This document shows, piece by piece, positions 56,607 through 64,000 of a stretch of DNA of 64,000 nt. The notes under the pieces are model-generated. The model worked only from the letters and a program-made list of their open reading frames with translations, searched no databases and was not told the origin of the DNA. The translations under genes were made by a program, and so were the position numbers. This DNA comes from Rubrivivax sp. (GTDB lineage: Bacteria; Pseudomonadota; Gammaproteobacteria; Burkholderiales; Burkholderiaceae_C): the NCBI GenBank assembly GCA_027491255.1, contig JAIXWM010000184.1, forward strand, positions 30,669 to 94,668. The letters run 5' to 3'. Numbering within the stretch: the stretch's first letter is position 1; each line of letters starts with the position of its first letter.

Positions 56607-57526
56607 AAGAGCAGCGCTGGGCGCTGGCGCTGGTCTGGATCGTGCCGGCACTGTGGTCCTCGAACTATGTCATCGCGCGGCTGGCGGGCGGGGTGATTTC
56701 GCCGCACCTGCTGGCCTTCGGCCGCTGGGGGGTGGCGCTGGCCCTGATGCTGCCCTTCGTCGGCGGGGCGCTTTGGCGCGACCGCGCGGCGCTGCGCCGG
56801 GAGTGGCGCCAGCTGCTCGTGCTCGGCGCCTGCGGCATGTGGATCTGCGGCGCCATCGTCTACCTCGGCGGGCAGACGACGACAGCCACCAACATCGCGC
56901 TGATCTATGCCGCCACGCCGGTGGCCATCGCGGTGCTGGGCGTCAAGCTGCTGCATGAGCGCATGACCGGTGCGCAGCAGTTGGCGGTGGCCTGCGCCCT
57001 GCTCGGGGTGCTGGTGGTCATCGCGCGCGGCGATCCGCGGGTGCTGATGGAGGTCCGCTTCACCGCGGGCGACGGCTGGATCGTGCTGGCGGCGACCTCG
57101 TGGACGGTGTATTCGGTCCTGCTCAAGCGCTGGCCTTCCGCGCTGGCGCCGGGCCCCCGGCTGGCGGCGATCGCCGCCGGCGGGCTGCTGGTGCTGCTGC
57201 CCTTCACGCTTGCGGAATGGGTCTGGACGGAGATCCCGCCGCTGGGCTGGAAGGCGGCCGGTCTCGTGCTCGCCGCGGCCGTTCTGCCGGGCGTGCTTTC
57301 CTACGGTGCCTATTCGTACATGCAGCGCGCCATCGGAGCGGCGCGCACGGCACTGATCATGTACCTGTCGCCGGTCTACGCCGCTGTCATCGGCTGGGTC
57401 TTGCTCGGTGAGGTGCCCGGCTGGCACCACGCACTCGGCGCGGCGCTGATCCTGCCCAGCATCTGGCTCGCGACGCGGCCGGCGCCGGCTCCCGTCAGGC
57501 AGCCAACAGACCCCGGGTCTCGATGA
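56603..57526 (+). CDS. EamA/DMT family transporter
   Basis: Ten hydrophobic segments; [18 protein letters not shown] start with 4-nt overlap to psd. Confidence 0.88.
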   Translation: MKEQRWALALVWIVPALWSSNYVIARLAGGVISPHLLAFGRWGVALALMLPFVGGALWRDRAALRREWRQLLVLGACGMWICGAIVYLGGQTTTATNIALIYAATPVAIAVLGVKLLHERMTGAQQLAVACALLGVLVVIARGDPRVLMEVRFTAGDGWIVLAATSWTVYSVLLKRWPSALAPGPRLAAIAAGGLLVLLPFTLAEWVWTEIPPLGWKAAGLVLAAAVLPGVLSYGAYSYMQRAIGAARTALIMYLSPVYAAVIGWVLLGEVPGWHHALGAALILPSIWLATRPAPAPVRQPTDPGSR

Positions 57527-58142
57527 AGCGCACCACCTCGGGCAGACCCGAGCGTGTCTTCAGGTTCGTCATCACATAGGGACGGGTGGGCCGCATGCGC
57601 TTCGTGTCGGCCTCCATCACCGCGAGGTCGGCACCGACATGGGGGGCCAGGTCGGTCTTGTTGATGACGAACAGGTCGCTCTTCGTGATGCCGGGACCGC
57701 CCTTGCGCGGGATCTTCTCGCCGGCGGCCACGTCGATGACGTAGATCGTCAGGTCCGACAGTTCTGGGCTGAAGGTGGCGGCGAGGTTGTCGCCGCCGGA
57801 CTCGATGAAGACGATGTCGGCGTCGGGAAAGCGCGCGAGCATGCGGTCCACGGCCTCGAGATTGATCGAGGCGTCCTCCCGGATCGCGGTGTGCGGGCAG
57901 CCGCCGGTCTCCACACCCATGATGCGCTCGGGCTCGAGCGCGCCGGCCACGGTGAGCAGGCGCTGGTCTTCCTTGGTGTAGATGTCGTTGGTGACGACGA
58001 CGAGGTCCCAGCGCTCGCGCATCGTCTTGCACAGCATCTCCACGAGCGTGGTCTTGCCGGAGCCGACGGGCCCGCCGACCCCTACACGCAGCGGAGGAAG
58101 CTTCTTCGAGCGGCCGGGGATGGCGTGCAGCGGGCTGGTCAT
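57495..58142 (-). CDS. ureG: urease accessory GTPase UreG
   Basis: [50 protein letters not shown]. Confidence 0.98.
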   Translation of the reverse strand: MTSPLHAIPGRSKKLPPLRVGVGGPVGSGKTTLVEMLCKTMRERWDLVVVTNDIYTKEDQRLLTVAGALEPERIMGVETGGCPHTAIREDASINLEAVDRMLARFPDADIVFIESGGDNLAATFSPELSDLTIYVIDVAAGEKIPRKGGPGITKSDLFVINKTDLAPHVGADLAVMEADTKRMRPTRPYVMTNLKTRSGLPEVVRFIETRGLLAA

Positions 58143-58176
58143 GGCATTCGTTGTCTGGCGTGGGGGTTGGCGGACT

Positions 58177-58866
58177 TCAGGATCTGAACAGACGCGAGTA
58201 CTGCGCCTCGTGCCGCGACGACAGGATGGCGAGCATGGGTGCGTGGGCCTGCAGCGCGTCGTCGGGCCGCGCCAGCGCCTCCTCCACGACGGCGGGGATG
58301 GCCTGGGCCAGCCGGGCGAGCATGCGCTGGGCCGCGGCCTGGCCCAGCGGCACCGCCTTCATCGCCGCCTGCGTCATGTTCTCGGCCCAGCCGAAGGCGC
58401 AGGCCAGCAGGGCCTCGCGCGCATCGGCCTGCGCCAGCACGGTGGCCAGCGCGTAGGCCACGGGCCAGGCGGGCGCCGGCTGCAGGCGGGCGCAGGCGGC
58501 CACGCGCGGGTCGGCGGCCTGCTCGCCGTTGCGCAGCCACTCGACGAGCGAGCGGCCCATCTGCTCGGCCTGCAGGCGGAACTCGGCGCTCTCGCGCGTG
58601 GCGAGCACCCAGTCGTTCAGGGCCGCTGCTCGGTCCACCTTGCTGTCGCGCCATGCGGCGTGCGCGTGCGCGAGCACCGGCAGGTCGGCGCGCGCCAGCG
58701 CCAAGTGCAACTGGTCGAGCAGCCAGCCGGCGGCCTGGGCCTCGGTGCCGACGCGGCCGGCATCGACCGCGGCCTCCAGACCCTCGGAATAGCTGAAGCC
58801 GCCCACCGGCAGGGCCGGCGAGGCCAGCCAAATCAGGCGCAGCAGGGTGGCGGGGCTGTCGGCCAT
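58177..58866 (-). CDS. ureF: urease accessory protein UreF
   Basis: [30 protein letters not shown]. Confidence 0.96.
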   Translation of the reverse strand: MADSPATLLRLIWLASPALPVGGFSYSEGLEAAVDAGRVGTEAQAAGWLLDQLHLALARADLPVLAHAHAAWRDSKVDRAAALNDWVLATRESAEFRLQAEQMGRSLVEWLRNGEQAADPRVAACARLQPAPAWPVAYALATVLAQADAREALLACAFGWAENMTQAAMKAVPLGQAAAQRMLARLAQAIPAVVEEALARPDDALQAHAPMLAILSSRHEAQYSRLFRS

Positions 58867-58905
58867 TGGCGCTGTGCTCGGGACGTCCGGTCGGGCGCGG
58901 CGCCG

Positions 58906-59679
58906 TCAGGAATGGTTGTGGCCAGGGTGGTGGCCGTGACCATGGTGGTCGTGGTGGTCGTGACCGCAGCCGTGCGCGTGCTCGTGCGCATGATCGTGTT
59001 CGTGCTCATGCTTGTGGTCATGCGCAGGTTCGTGTCCGTGTGCATGAGCATGAGCATGCCCGTGATCGTGGCCATGCGCGCAGACCTGCCCGCCGCCGTG
59101 GTCGTGCCCGTGTTCATGCCCGTGGTGGTGGCCATGGCCGTGGCCGTGGGAATGGCCGCCATGGGCATGTTCGCGCTCGGCGCCATGGTCGTGGCCGTGC
59201 TCGTGCCCATGACCGTGTCCGTGTCCGCCCGAGTAGGCACCCCCTTCAGGCTCGAACGGCCCGGCCTCCTGCGTGACGATGAGGTGCATGCGCTCGAGCA
59301 TCTCGCCCAGCACGTGGTCGGGCTCGATCTTCAGGTGGTCGGGCTTCAGCTCGATCTGCACGTGCCGGTTGCCCAGGTGGTAGGCCGCCCGCGTCAGGTC
59401 GAAGGGCGAGCCGTGCTGCGGGCAGTGGCGCACCACCATCACCGGCTGGGGCGCAGCCTCCACGCGCACCAGCGAGCCGTCCGCGGCCACCAGCACATCG
59501 CCGCCGCGCACCGCCGTGCCGCGCGGCAGGAAGACCGCCAGCGTCCGGCCGGCGGAGTCGACGGCGTCGAAGCGGCTCTTCTGCCGCACGTCCCAGTCCA
59601 GCGCCACGGTGGTGGCACGCTTCAGCAGCACCGGCGCCAGGCCGCGGCCGGCGGGGATGAGTTTGTTGAGGGTCAGCAT
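58906..59679 (-). CDS. ureE: urease accessory protein UreE with very long His-rich C-terminus
   Basis: MLTLNKLIPAGRGLAPVLLKRATTVALDWDVRQKSR...LPRGTAVRGGDVL, then about 107-aa H/G/D/E tail. Confidence 0.95.
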   Translation of the reverse strand: MLTLNKLIPAGRGLAPVLLKRATTVALDWDVRQKSRFDAVDSAGRTLAVFLPRGTAVRGGDVLVAADGSLVRVEAAPQPVMVVRHCPQHGSPFDLTRAAYHLGNRHVQIELKPDHLKIEPDHVLGEMLERMHLIVTQEAGPFEPEGGAYSGGHGHGHGHEHGHDHGAEREHAHGGHSHGHGHGHHHGHEHGHDHGGGQVCAHGHDHGHAHAHAHGHEPAHDHKHEHEHDHAHEHAHGCGHDHHDHHGHGHHPGHNHS

Positions 59680-59772
59680 GGCAGGGGCCTGGTCAAAAAT
59701 GTCAGCGGGGCGGTATTATCACCTTTGTAATAACAGCGTCCGCCCGAAGACGCTGCTGCGAAAGGCTGCAAC

Positions 59773-59997
59773 ATGACCGCACTGAAACTCACCCAGATCG
59801 GCAATTCCGTGGGCGTCGTGCTGCCCAAGGAGATCCTGGCCCGCCTGAAGGTTGTCAAGGGCGACACGCTCTTCGTCACCGAAGCCGCCAACGGCCTGAT
59901 GCTGACGCCTTACGACCCCGCGCTGGACGAGCAATTGGCCTTGGGCCGTGAGTTCATGCGCGAGTACCGCGACACCTTTCACCAGCTGGCCAAGTAG
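59773..59997 (+). CDS. AbrB/MazE-type antitoxin
   Basis: MTALKLTQIGNSVGVVLPKEILARLKVVKGDTLFVTE swapped-hairpin AbrB motif. Confidence 0.92.
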   Translation: MTALKLTQIGNSVGVVLPKEILARLKVVKGDTLFVTEAANGLMLTPYDPALDEQLALGREFMREYRDTFHQLAK

Positions 59998-60381
59998 GTG
60001 GGCTGGCGCTGGATCAGCCGCCAGGCGCTCGAGCTTTTGCACGGGGAGAGCCTGGCCGAGCATGGCGGCGCTGCCGGCCTGCGTGACGAGGGCCTGCTGG
60101 AGTCGGCCCTGGCCCGACCCGTCAACCTGGCTGCATACGGGCAGCCCGATCTCGCGGATCTGGCCGCCTGCTATGGCGTGGGCCTGGCGAAGAACCATCC
60201 CTTCGTCGACGGGAACAAGCGCGCCGCCTTCCTGTCGGTCGGTCTGTTCCTGGCCCTGAACGGCCATCGATTGAGGGCGACGCAAGTGGAGGCTACCCTC
60301 ACGATGCTCGCAGTGGCAGCCAGTGACATGGACGAGTCCTCCTTCGCTGTCTGGATCCGGTCCCACCTGGTGCCCCGTTGA
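59998..60381 (+). CDS. Fic/Doc-family (death-on-curing) toxin
   Basis: KNHPFVDGNKRAAFLSVGLFLALNG Fic/Doc motif; starts with GTG immediately after antitoxin stop. Confidence 0.92.
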   Translation: MGWRWISRQALELLHGESLAEHGGAAGLRDEGLLESALARPVNLAAYGQPDLADLAACYGVGLAKNHPFVDGNKRAAFLSVGLFLALNGHRLRATQVEATLTMLAVAASDMDESSFAVWIRSHLVPR

Positions 60382-60393
60382 AGCACGCGGGGT

Positions 60394-62121
60394 TCAGAAC
60401 AGGAAATACCGCTGCGCCATCGGCAGCACGCTCGCCGGCTCGCAGGTGAGCAACTGGCCGTCGGCGCGCACGCTGTAGGTCTGGGCGTCGATCTCCATCA
60501 CCGGCGTGTAGGCGTTGTGCACCATGTGGGCCTTGCGCACCGTGCGGCAGCCGCGCACGGCCACCATGGTGCGGCGCAGGCCCAGGCGCTCGGGCACCCC
60601 GGCCTCGAGTGCGGCCTGGCTGACGAAGGTCATAGAGCCGCGCGCCAGCGCGCCGCCGAAGGCGCCGAACTGCGGCCGGTAGTGCACCGGCTGCGGCGTC
60701 GGGATGCTGGCATTCGGGTCGCCCATCGCGGCCAGCGCGATGAAGCCGCCCTTGAGCACCAGGCTGGGCTTGACGCCGAAGAAAGCCGGCTTCCACAGCA
60801 CCAGGTCGGCCCACTTGCCGACCTCGACCGAGCCGACCTCGTGCGCGACGCCGTGCGTCAGCGCCGGGTTGATCGCGAGCTTGGCCACGTAGCGCTTGAC
60901 GCGCGCGTTGTCGTGGCGAGCGCTGTCGCCGGGCAGGCCGCCGCGCTGCGCCTTCATCTTGTGCGCGGTCTGCCAGCAGCGCAGCACGACCTCGCCGACC
61001 CGGCCCATGGCCTGGCTGTCCGAGGAGAACATGCTGATCGCGCCCAGGTCGTGCAGGATGTCCTCGGCGGCGATGGTCTCGCGCCGGATGCGGCTCTCGG
61101 CGAAGGCCAGGTCCTCGGCGATCGACGCGTCGAGGTGGTGGCACACCATCAGCATGTCCAGGTGCTCGTCCAGCGTATTGACGGTGTACGGGCGCGTGGG
61201 GTTGGTGGAGGAGGGCAGCACGTTGGCCTCGCCCACCACCTTCATGATGTCGGGCGCATGGCCGCCGCCGGCGCCTTCGGTGTGGAAGCTGTGGATCGTG
61301 CGGCCCTTGAAGGCGGCGATCGTGTCCTCGACGAAGCCGCTCTCGTTGAGCGTGTCGGTGTGGATCGCGACCTGGGTGTCGGTCTCCTCGGCCACGGCCA
61401 GGCAGTTGTCGATGGCCGCGGGCGTGGTGCCCCAGTCCTCGTGCAGCTTCATGCCGATGGCGCCGGCCTCCACCTGCTGGCGCAGCGCCTGCGGCCGGCT
61501 GGCGTTGCCCTTGCCCAGGAAGCCGAGGTTCATCGGAAAGGCCTCGGCCGCGGCCAGCATCCGGGCGATGTTCTCGGGCCCGGGCGTGCAGGTGGTGGCG
61601 AAGGTGCCGGTGGCCGGCCCGGTGCCGCCGCCGATCATCGTCGTCACGCCGCTGGCCAGCGCCTCGTCGATCTGCTGCGGACAGATGAAGTGGATGTGGG
61701 TGTCGATGGCGCCGGCCGTGACGATCATCCCCTCGCCGGCGATGATCTCGGTGCCCGGGCCGATGACAATGTCCACGCCCGGCTGCACATCGGGGTTGCC
61801 GGCCTTGCCGATGGCGCAGATGCGCTGGCCGCGGATGCCGATGTCGGCCTTGACGATGCCCCAGTGGTCGATGATCAGCGCATTGGTGATCACGCAGTCC
61901 ACCGCGTCGCCAGCTCCGGGGCCGTTGACGCGCTGGCCCTGGCCCATGCCGTCGCGGATGGTCTTGCCGCCGCCGAACTTCACCTCCTCGCCGTAGCCGC
62001 CAGCCCGCAGCGTGAAGTCCTGCTCGACCTCGACGACGAGGTTGGTATCGGCCAGCCGCAGACGGTCGCCCACCGTGGGGCCGAACATCTCTGCGTAGGC
62101 GCGTCTTCCGATCGTGGCCAT
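60394..62121 (-). CDS. ureC: urease subunit alpha
   Basis: [42 protein letters not shown]. Confidence 0.99.
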   Translation of the reverse strand: MATIGRRAYAEMFGPTVGDRLRLADTNLVVEVEQDFTLRAGGYGEEVKFGGGKTIRDGMGQGQRVNGPGAGDAVDCVITNALIIDHWGIVKADIGIRGQRICAIGKAGNPDVQPGVDIVIGPGTEIIAGEGMIVTAGAIDTHIHFICPQQIDEALASGVTTMIGGGTGPATGTFATTCTPGPENIARMLAAAEAFPMNLGFLGKGNASRPQALRQQVEAGAIGMKLHEDWGTTPAAIDNCLAVAEETDTQVAIHTDTLNESGFVEDTIAAFKGRTIHSFHTEGAGGGHAPDIMKVVGEANVLPSSTNPTRPYTVNTLDEHLDMLMVCHHLDASIAEDLAFAESRIRRETIAAEDILHDLGAISMFSSDSQAMGRVGEVVLRCWQTAHKMKAQRGGLPGDSARHDNARVKRYVAKLAINPALTHGVAHEVGSVEVGKWADLVLWKPAFFGVKPSLVLKGGFIALAAMGDPNASIPTPQPVHYRPQFGAFGGALARGSMTFVSQAALEAGVPERLGLRRTMVAVRGCRTVRKAHMVHNAYTPVMEIDAQTYSVRADGQLLTCEPASVLPMAQRYFLF

Positions 62122-62192
62122 GTCAGATTCCTACTAAGGTAGGGGGGTGCCCGCAAGACCTCGCGGGCGTGGGGCGGCGGGGTGCCCTGCTG

Positions 62193-62228
62193 CGCTCATG
62201 CCGGGCGCACTTGCGCCCGGCATGAGCG
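62193..62228. repeat. perfect 17-bp inverted repeat between ureB and ureC
   Basis: CGCTCATGCCGGGCGCA-CT-TGCGCCCGGCATGAGCG. Confidence 0.95.
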
Positions 62229-62296
62229 GAGGGGGGCTCCCGCACCTCTCGGCCCGCGAGGCGCTAGCGTGCGGCCATGGGCAACTCGGTCTCACC

Positions 62297-62602
62297 TCAA
62301 AGCCCCCCCTGCACCAACCCACGGAAGCCCCAGACCTCGCGCGCACCCGCATAGTCCACCAGCTCGACCGTGCGCTGCTGGCCCGGCTCGAAGCGCACCG
62401 CGGTGCCCGAGGCAATGTTCAGCCGCATGCCGCGCGCCGCCGCGCGGTCGAACTTCAGCGCCGCATTGGTCTCGGCGAAGTGGTAGTGCGAGCCGACCTG
62501 GATCGGCCGGTCGCCGCCGTTCTCCACCACCAGGGTCAGCGTGCGCCGGCCGGGGTTCAGCACGAGCTCGCCCGGCTCGGCCAGCAGTTCACCCGGCACC
62601 AT
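62297..62602 (-). CDS. ureB: urease subunit beta
   Basis: [53 protein letters not shown]. Confidence 0.97.
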   Translation of the reverse strand: MVPGELLAEPGELVLNPGRRTLTLVVENGGDRPIQVGSHYHFAETNAALKFDRAAARGMRLNIASGTAVRFEPGQQRTVELVDYAGAREVWGFRGLVQGGL

Positions 62603-62766
62603 CACTTGCGCCCCCGCCACCAGACCACCGCGGCCAGCACCGCGACCAGGGCCACGAAGCCGAAGGCATCGGTGGCGTGCCAATGGCCGCCCGACAGCCC
62701 ATGCCCATCATGGGCGTGGGCCGTCGCAGCGACGGCACTCGTCAGGAACCATGGAAGCATCTTCAT
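62602..62766 (-). CDS. 54-aa His-containing membrane microprotein, unlisted in ORF track
   Basis: Hand translation: [59 protein letters not shown] overlap with ureB start. Confidence 0.78.
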   Translation of the reverse strand: MKMLPWFLTSAVAATAHAHDGHGLSGGHWHATDAFGFVALVAVLAAVVWWRGRK

Positions 62767-62839
62767 CGGGGAACCTCGTGGGGGCGGTGGGTGCAGGCTC
62801 CGCAGACCATGCCCCTGGCAAGAGCATGGTCTTGGTGCG

Positions 62840-63142
<303 letters not shown>

Positions 63143-63154
63143 GGGGCGATTTCA

Positions 63155-63170
63155 AGCAGGTTTGGTGCCA
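63155..63170 (-). promoter_or_regulatory. near-consensus sigma-54 -24/-12 element directed to ureA
   Basis: Minus strand TGGCACC-AAAC-CTGCT; GG and GC in correct spacing, two deviations from TGGCACG-N4-TTGCW. Confidence 0.45.
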
Positions 63171-63253
63171 TCGTAAGCCCGGCGTCGCGGCGCGCCAAGT
63201 GGCGCGTGGCGGCGGCGAGACCTTCACCCGGTCCGCTCCAGGCCCGGGTTGCT

Positions 63254-63269
63254 GGCATGGGGATTGCTC
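63254..63269 (+). promoter_or_regulatory. sigma-54 (-24/-12) promoter of urtA
   Basis: TGGCATG-GGGA-TTGCT, exact GG/GC spacing of TGGCAYG-N4-TTGCW. Confidence 0.8.
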
Positions 63270-63315
63270 CGGGTTCCTCCGTAGCCCTTCCCCACCCAAC
63301 CCTGGAGCCCTTGAC

Positions 63316-64000
63316 ATGTCCGTCCTGAATCCTCGCCGCCGCGCCGGCCTGAAGTCCCTGGCCGCCGCCCTCGTCGCCGCCGGCCTCGCCACCCCAGTGC
63401 TCGCCCAGAACACCATCAAGGTCGGCGTGCTGCACTCGCTGTCGGGCACGATGGCGATCTCCGAGACCGTGCTCAAGGACACGGTGCTGATGGCCATCGA
63501 CGAGATCAACGCCAAGGGCGGCGTGCTCGGCAAGAAGCTCGAGCCCGTGGTCGTCGACCCGGCGTCCAACTGGCCGCTGTTCGCCGAGAAGGCCAAGCAG
63601 CTGATCACGCAGGACAAGGTGGCCGTCGTCTTCGGCTGCTGGACCAGCGTGTCGCGCAAGTCGGTGCTGCCGGTCTTCGAGGAGACCAACAGCCTGCTCT
63701 TCTACCCCGTGCAGTACGAGGGCGAGGAACTGAGCAAGAACGTCTTCTACACCGGCGCCGCGCCCAACCAGCAGGCCATCCCGGCGGTGGAATACCTGAT
63801 GAGCAAGGACGGCGGCGGCGCCAAGCGCTTCGTGCTGCTGGGCACCGACTATGTCTACCCGCGCACGACGAACAAGATCCTGCGCGCCTTCCTGAAGTCC
63901 AAGGGCGTGGCCGACGCCGACATCATGGAGGAGTACACCCCCTTCGGCCACAGCGACTACCAGGGCATCATCGCCAAGATCAAGAAGTTTGCCGGCGAGG
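63316..64000 (+). CDS. urtA: urea ABC transporter substrate-binding protein, truncated by window edge
   Basis: Hand translation [97 protein letters not shown]. Confidence 0.95.
   Translation, partial: MSVLNPRRRAGLKSLAAALVAAGLATPVLAQNTIKVGVLHSLSGTMAISETVLKDTVLMAIDEINAKGGVLGKKLEPVVVDPASNWPLFAEKAKQLITQDKVAVVFGCWTSVSRKSVLPVFEETNSLLFYPVQYEGEELSKNVFYTGAAPNQQAIPAVEYLMSKDGGGAKRFVLLGTDYVYPRTTNKILRAFLKSKGVADADIMEEYTPFGHSDYQGIIAKIKKFAGE

Noticed and set aside
58909-59230. Short periodic DNA resembling a repeat array
   Set aside because: Not CRISPR: it is the codon-level repeat of the UreE His tail with no unique spacers
57982-59730. 582-aa plus-strand ORF over ureF/ureE
   Set aside because: V/M-rich stretch is the reverse complement of the UreE His tail; no independent evidence
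60517-62142. 541-aa plus-strand ORF antisense to ureC
   Set aside because: Complement-frame artefact over a highly conserved gene

Overview
The window is a GC-rich (~70%), gene-dense chromosomal segment. Its gene content and order suggest a Burkholderiales betaproteobacterium close to Rubrivivax/Leptothrix/Ideonella; this is inferred from protein reading only, with no search run. From left to right it contains: (1) an exopolysaccharide/surface-polysaccharide locus (asparagine synthase, two glycosyltransferases, a methyltransferase, a DegT aminotransferase, a priming sugar transferase, a second methyltransferase, a TPR/2OG-oxygenase, a WecA/MraY-like transferase, an RfaH/NusG-like antiterminator and a YjbH-like protein); (2) an RhlE helicase, a LuxR-type response regulator with an unusual DHp-receiver partner, an Ig-like lipoprotein, a TauE-type transporter, DUF1841, an HMA protein, a c4-type cytochrome, MoxR/CoxE and TamA; (3) dTDP-rhamnose genes, RsmI-like, Maf, YceD, and rpmF-plsX-fabHDG-acpP-fabF; (4) rpoE-rseA-rseB-mucD and lepA-lepB-rnc-era-recO-pdxJ-acpS-nagZ; (5) rne, rluC, HAD, Rieske, S49 peptidase, psd and EamA; (6) a urease cluster (ureABCEFG, minus strand) divergent from urtA. 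The observations I rate highest are an AbrB/Doc-type toxin-antitoxin pair on the opposite strand inside the urease cluster, an unlisted 54-aa His-containing membrane microprotein coupled by TGATG to ureB, a consensus sigma-54 promoter for urtA facing a near-consensus one at ureA, a DHp-REC protein with no kinase ATPase domain, and several structured intergenic elements (rfaH bistable hairpin, rne leader, ureB-ureC hairpin, rpmF leader). No rRNA, tRNA, CRISPR or IS element was recognised.
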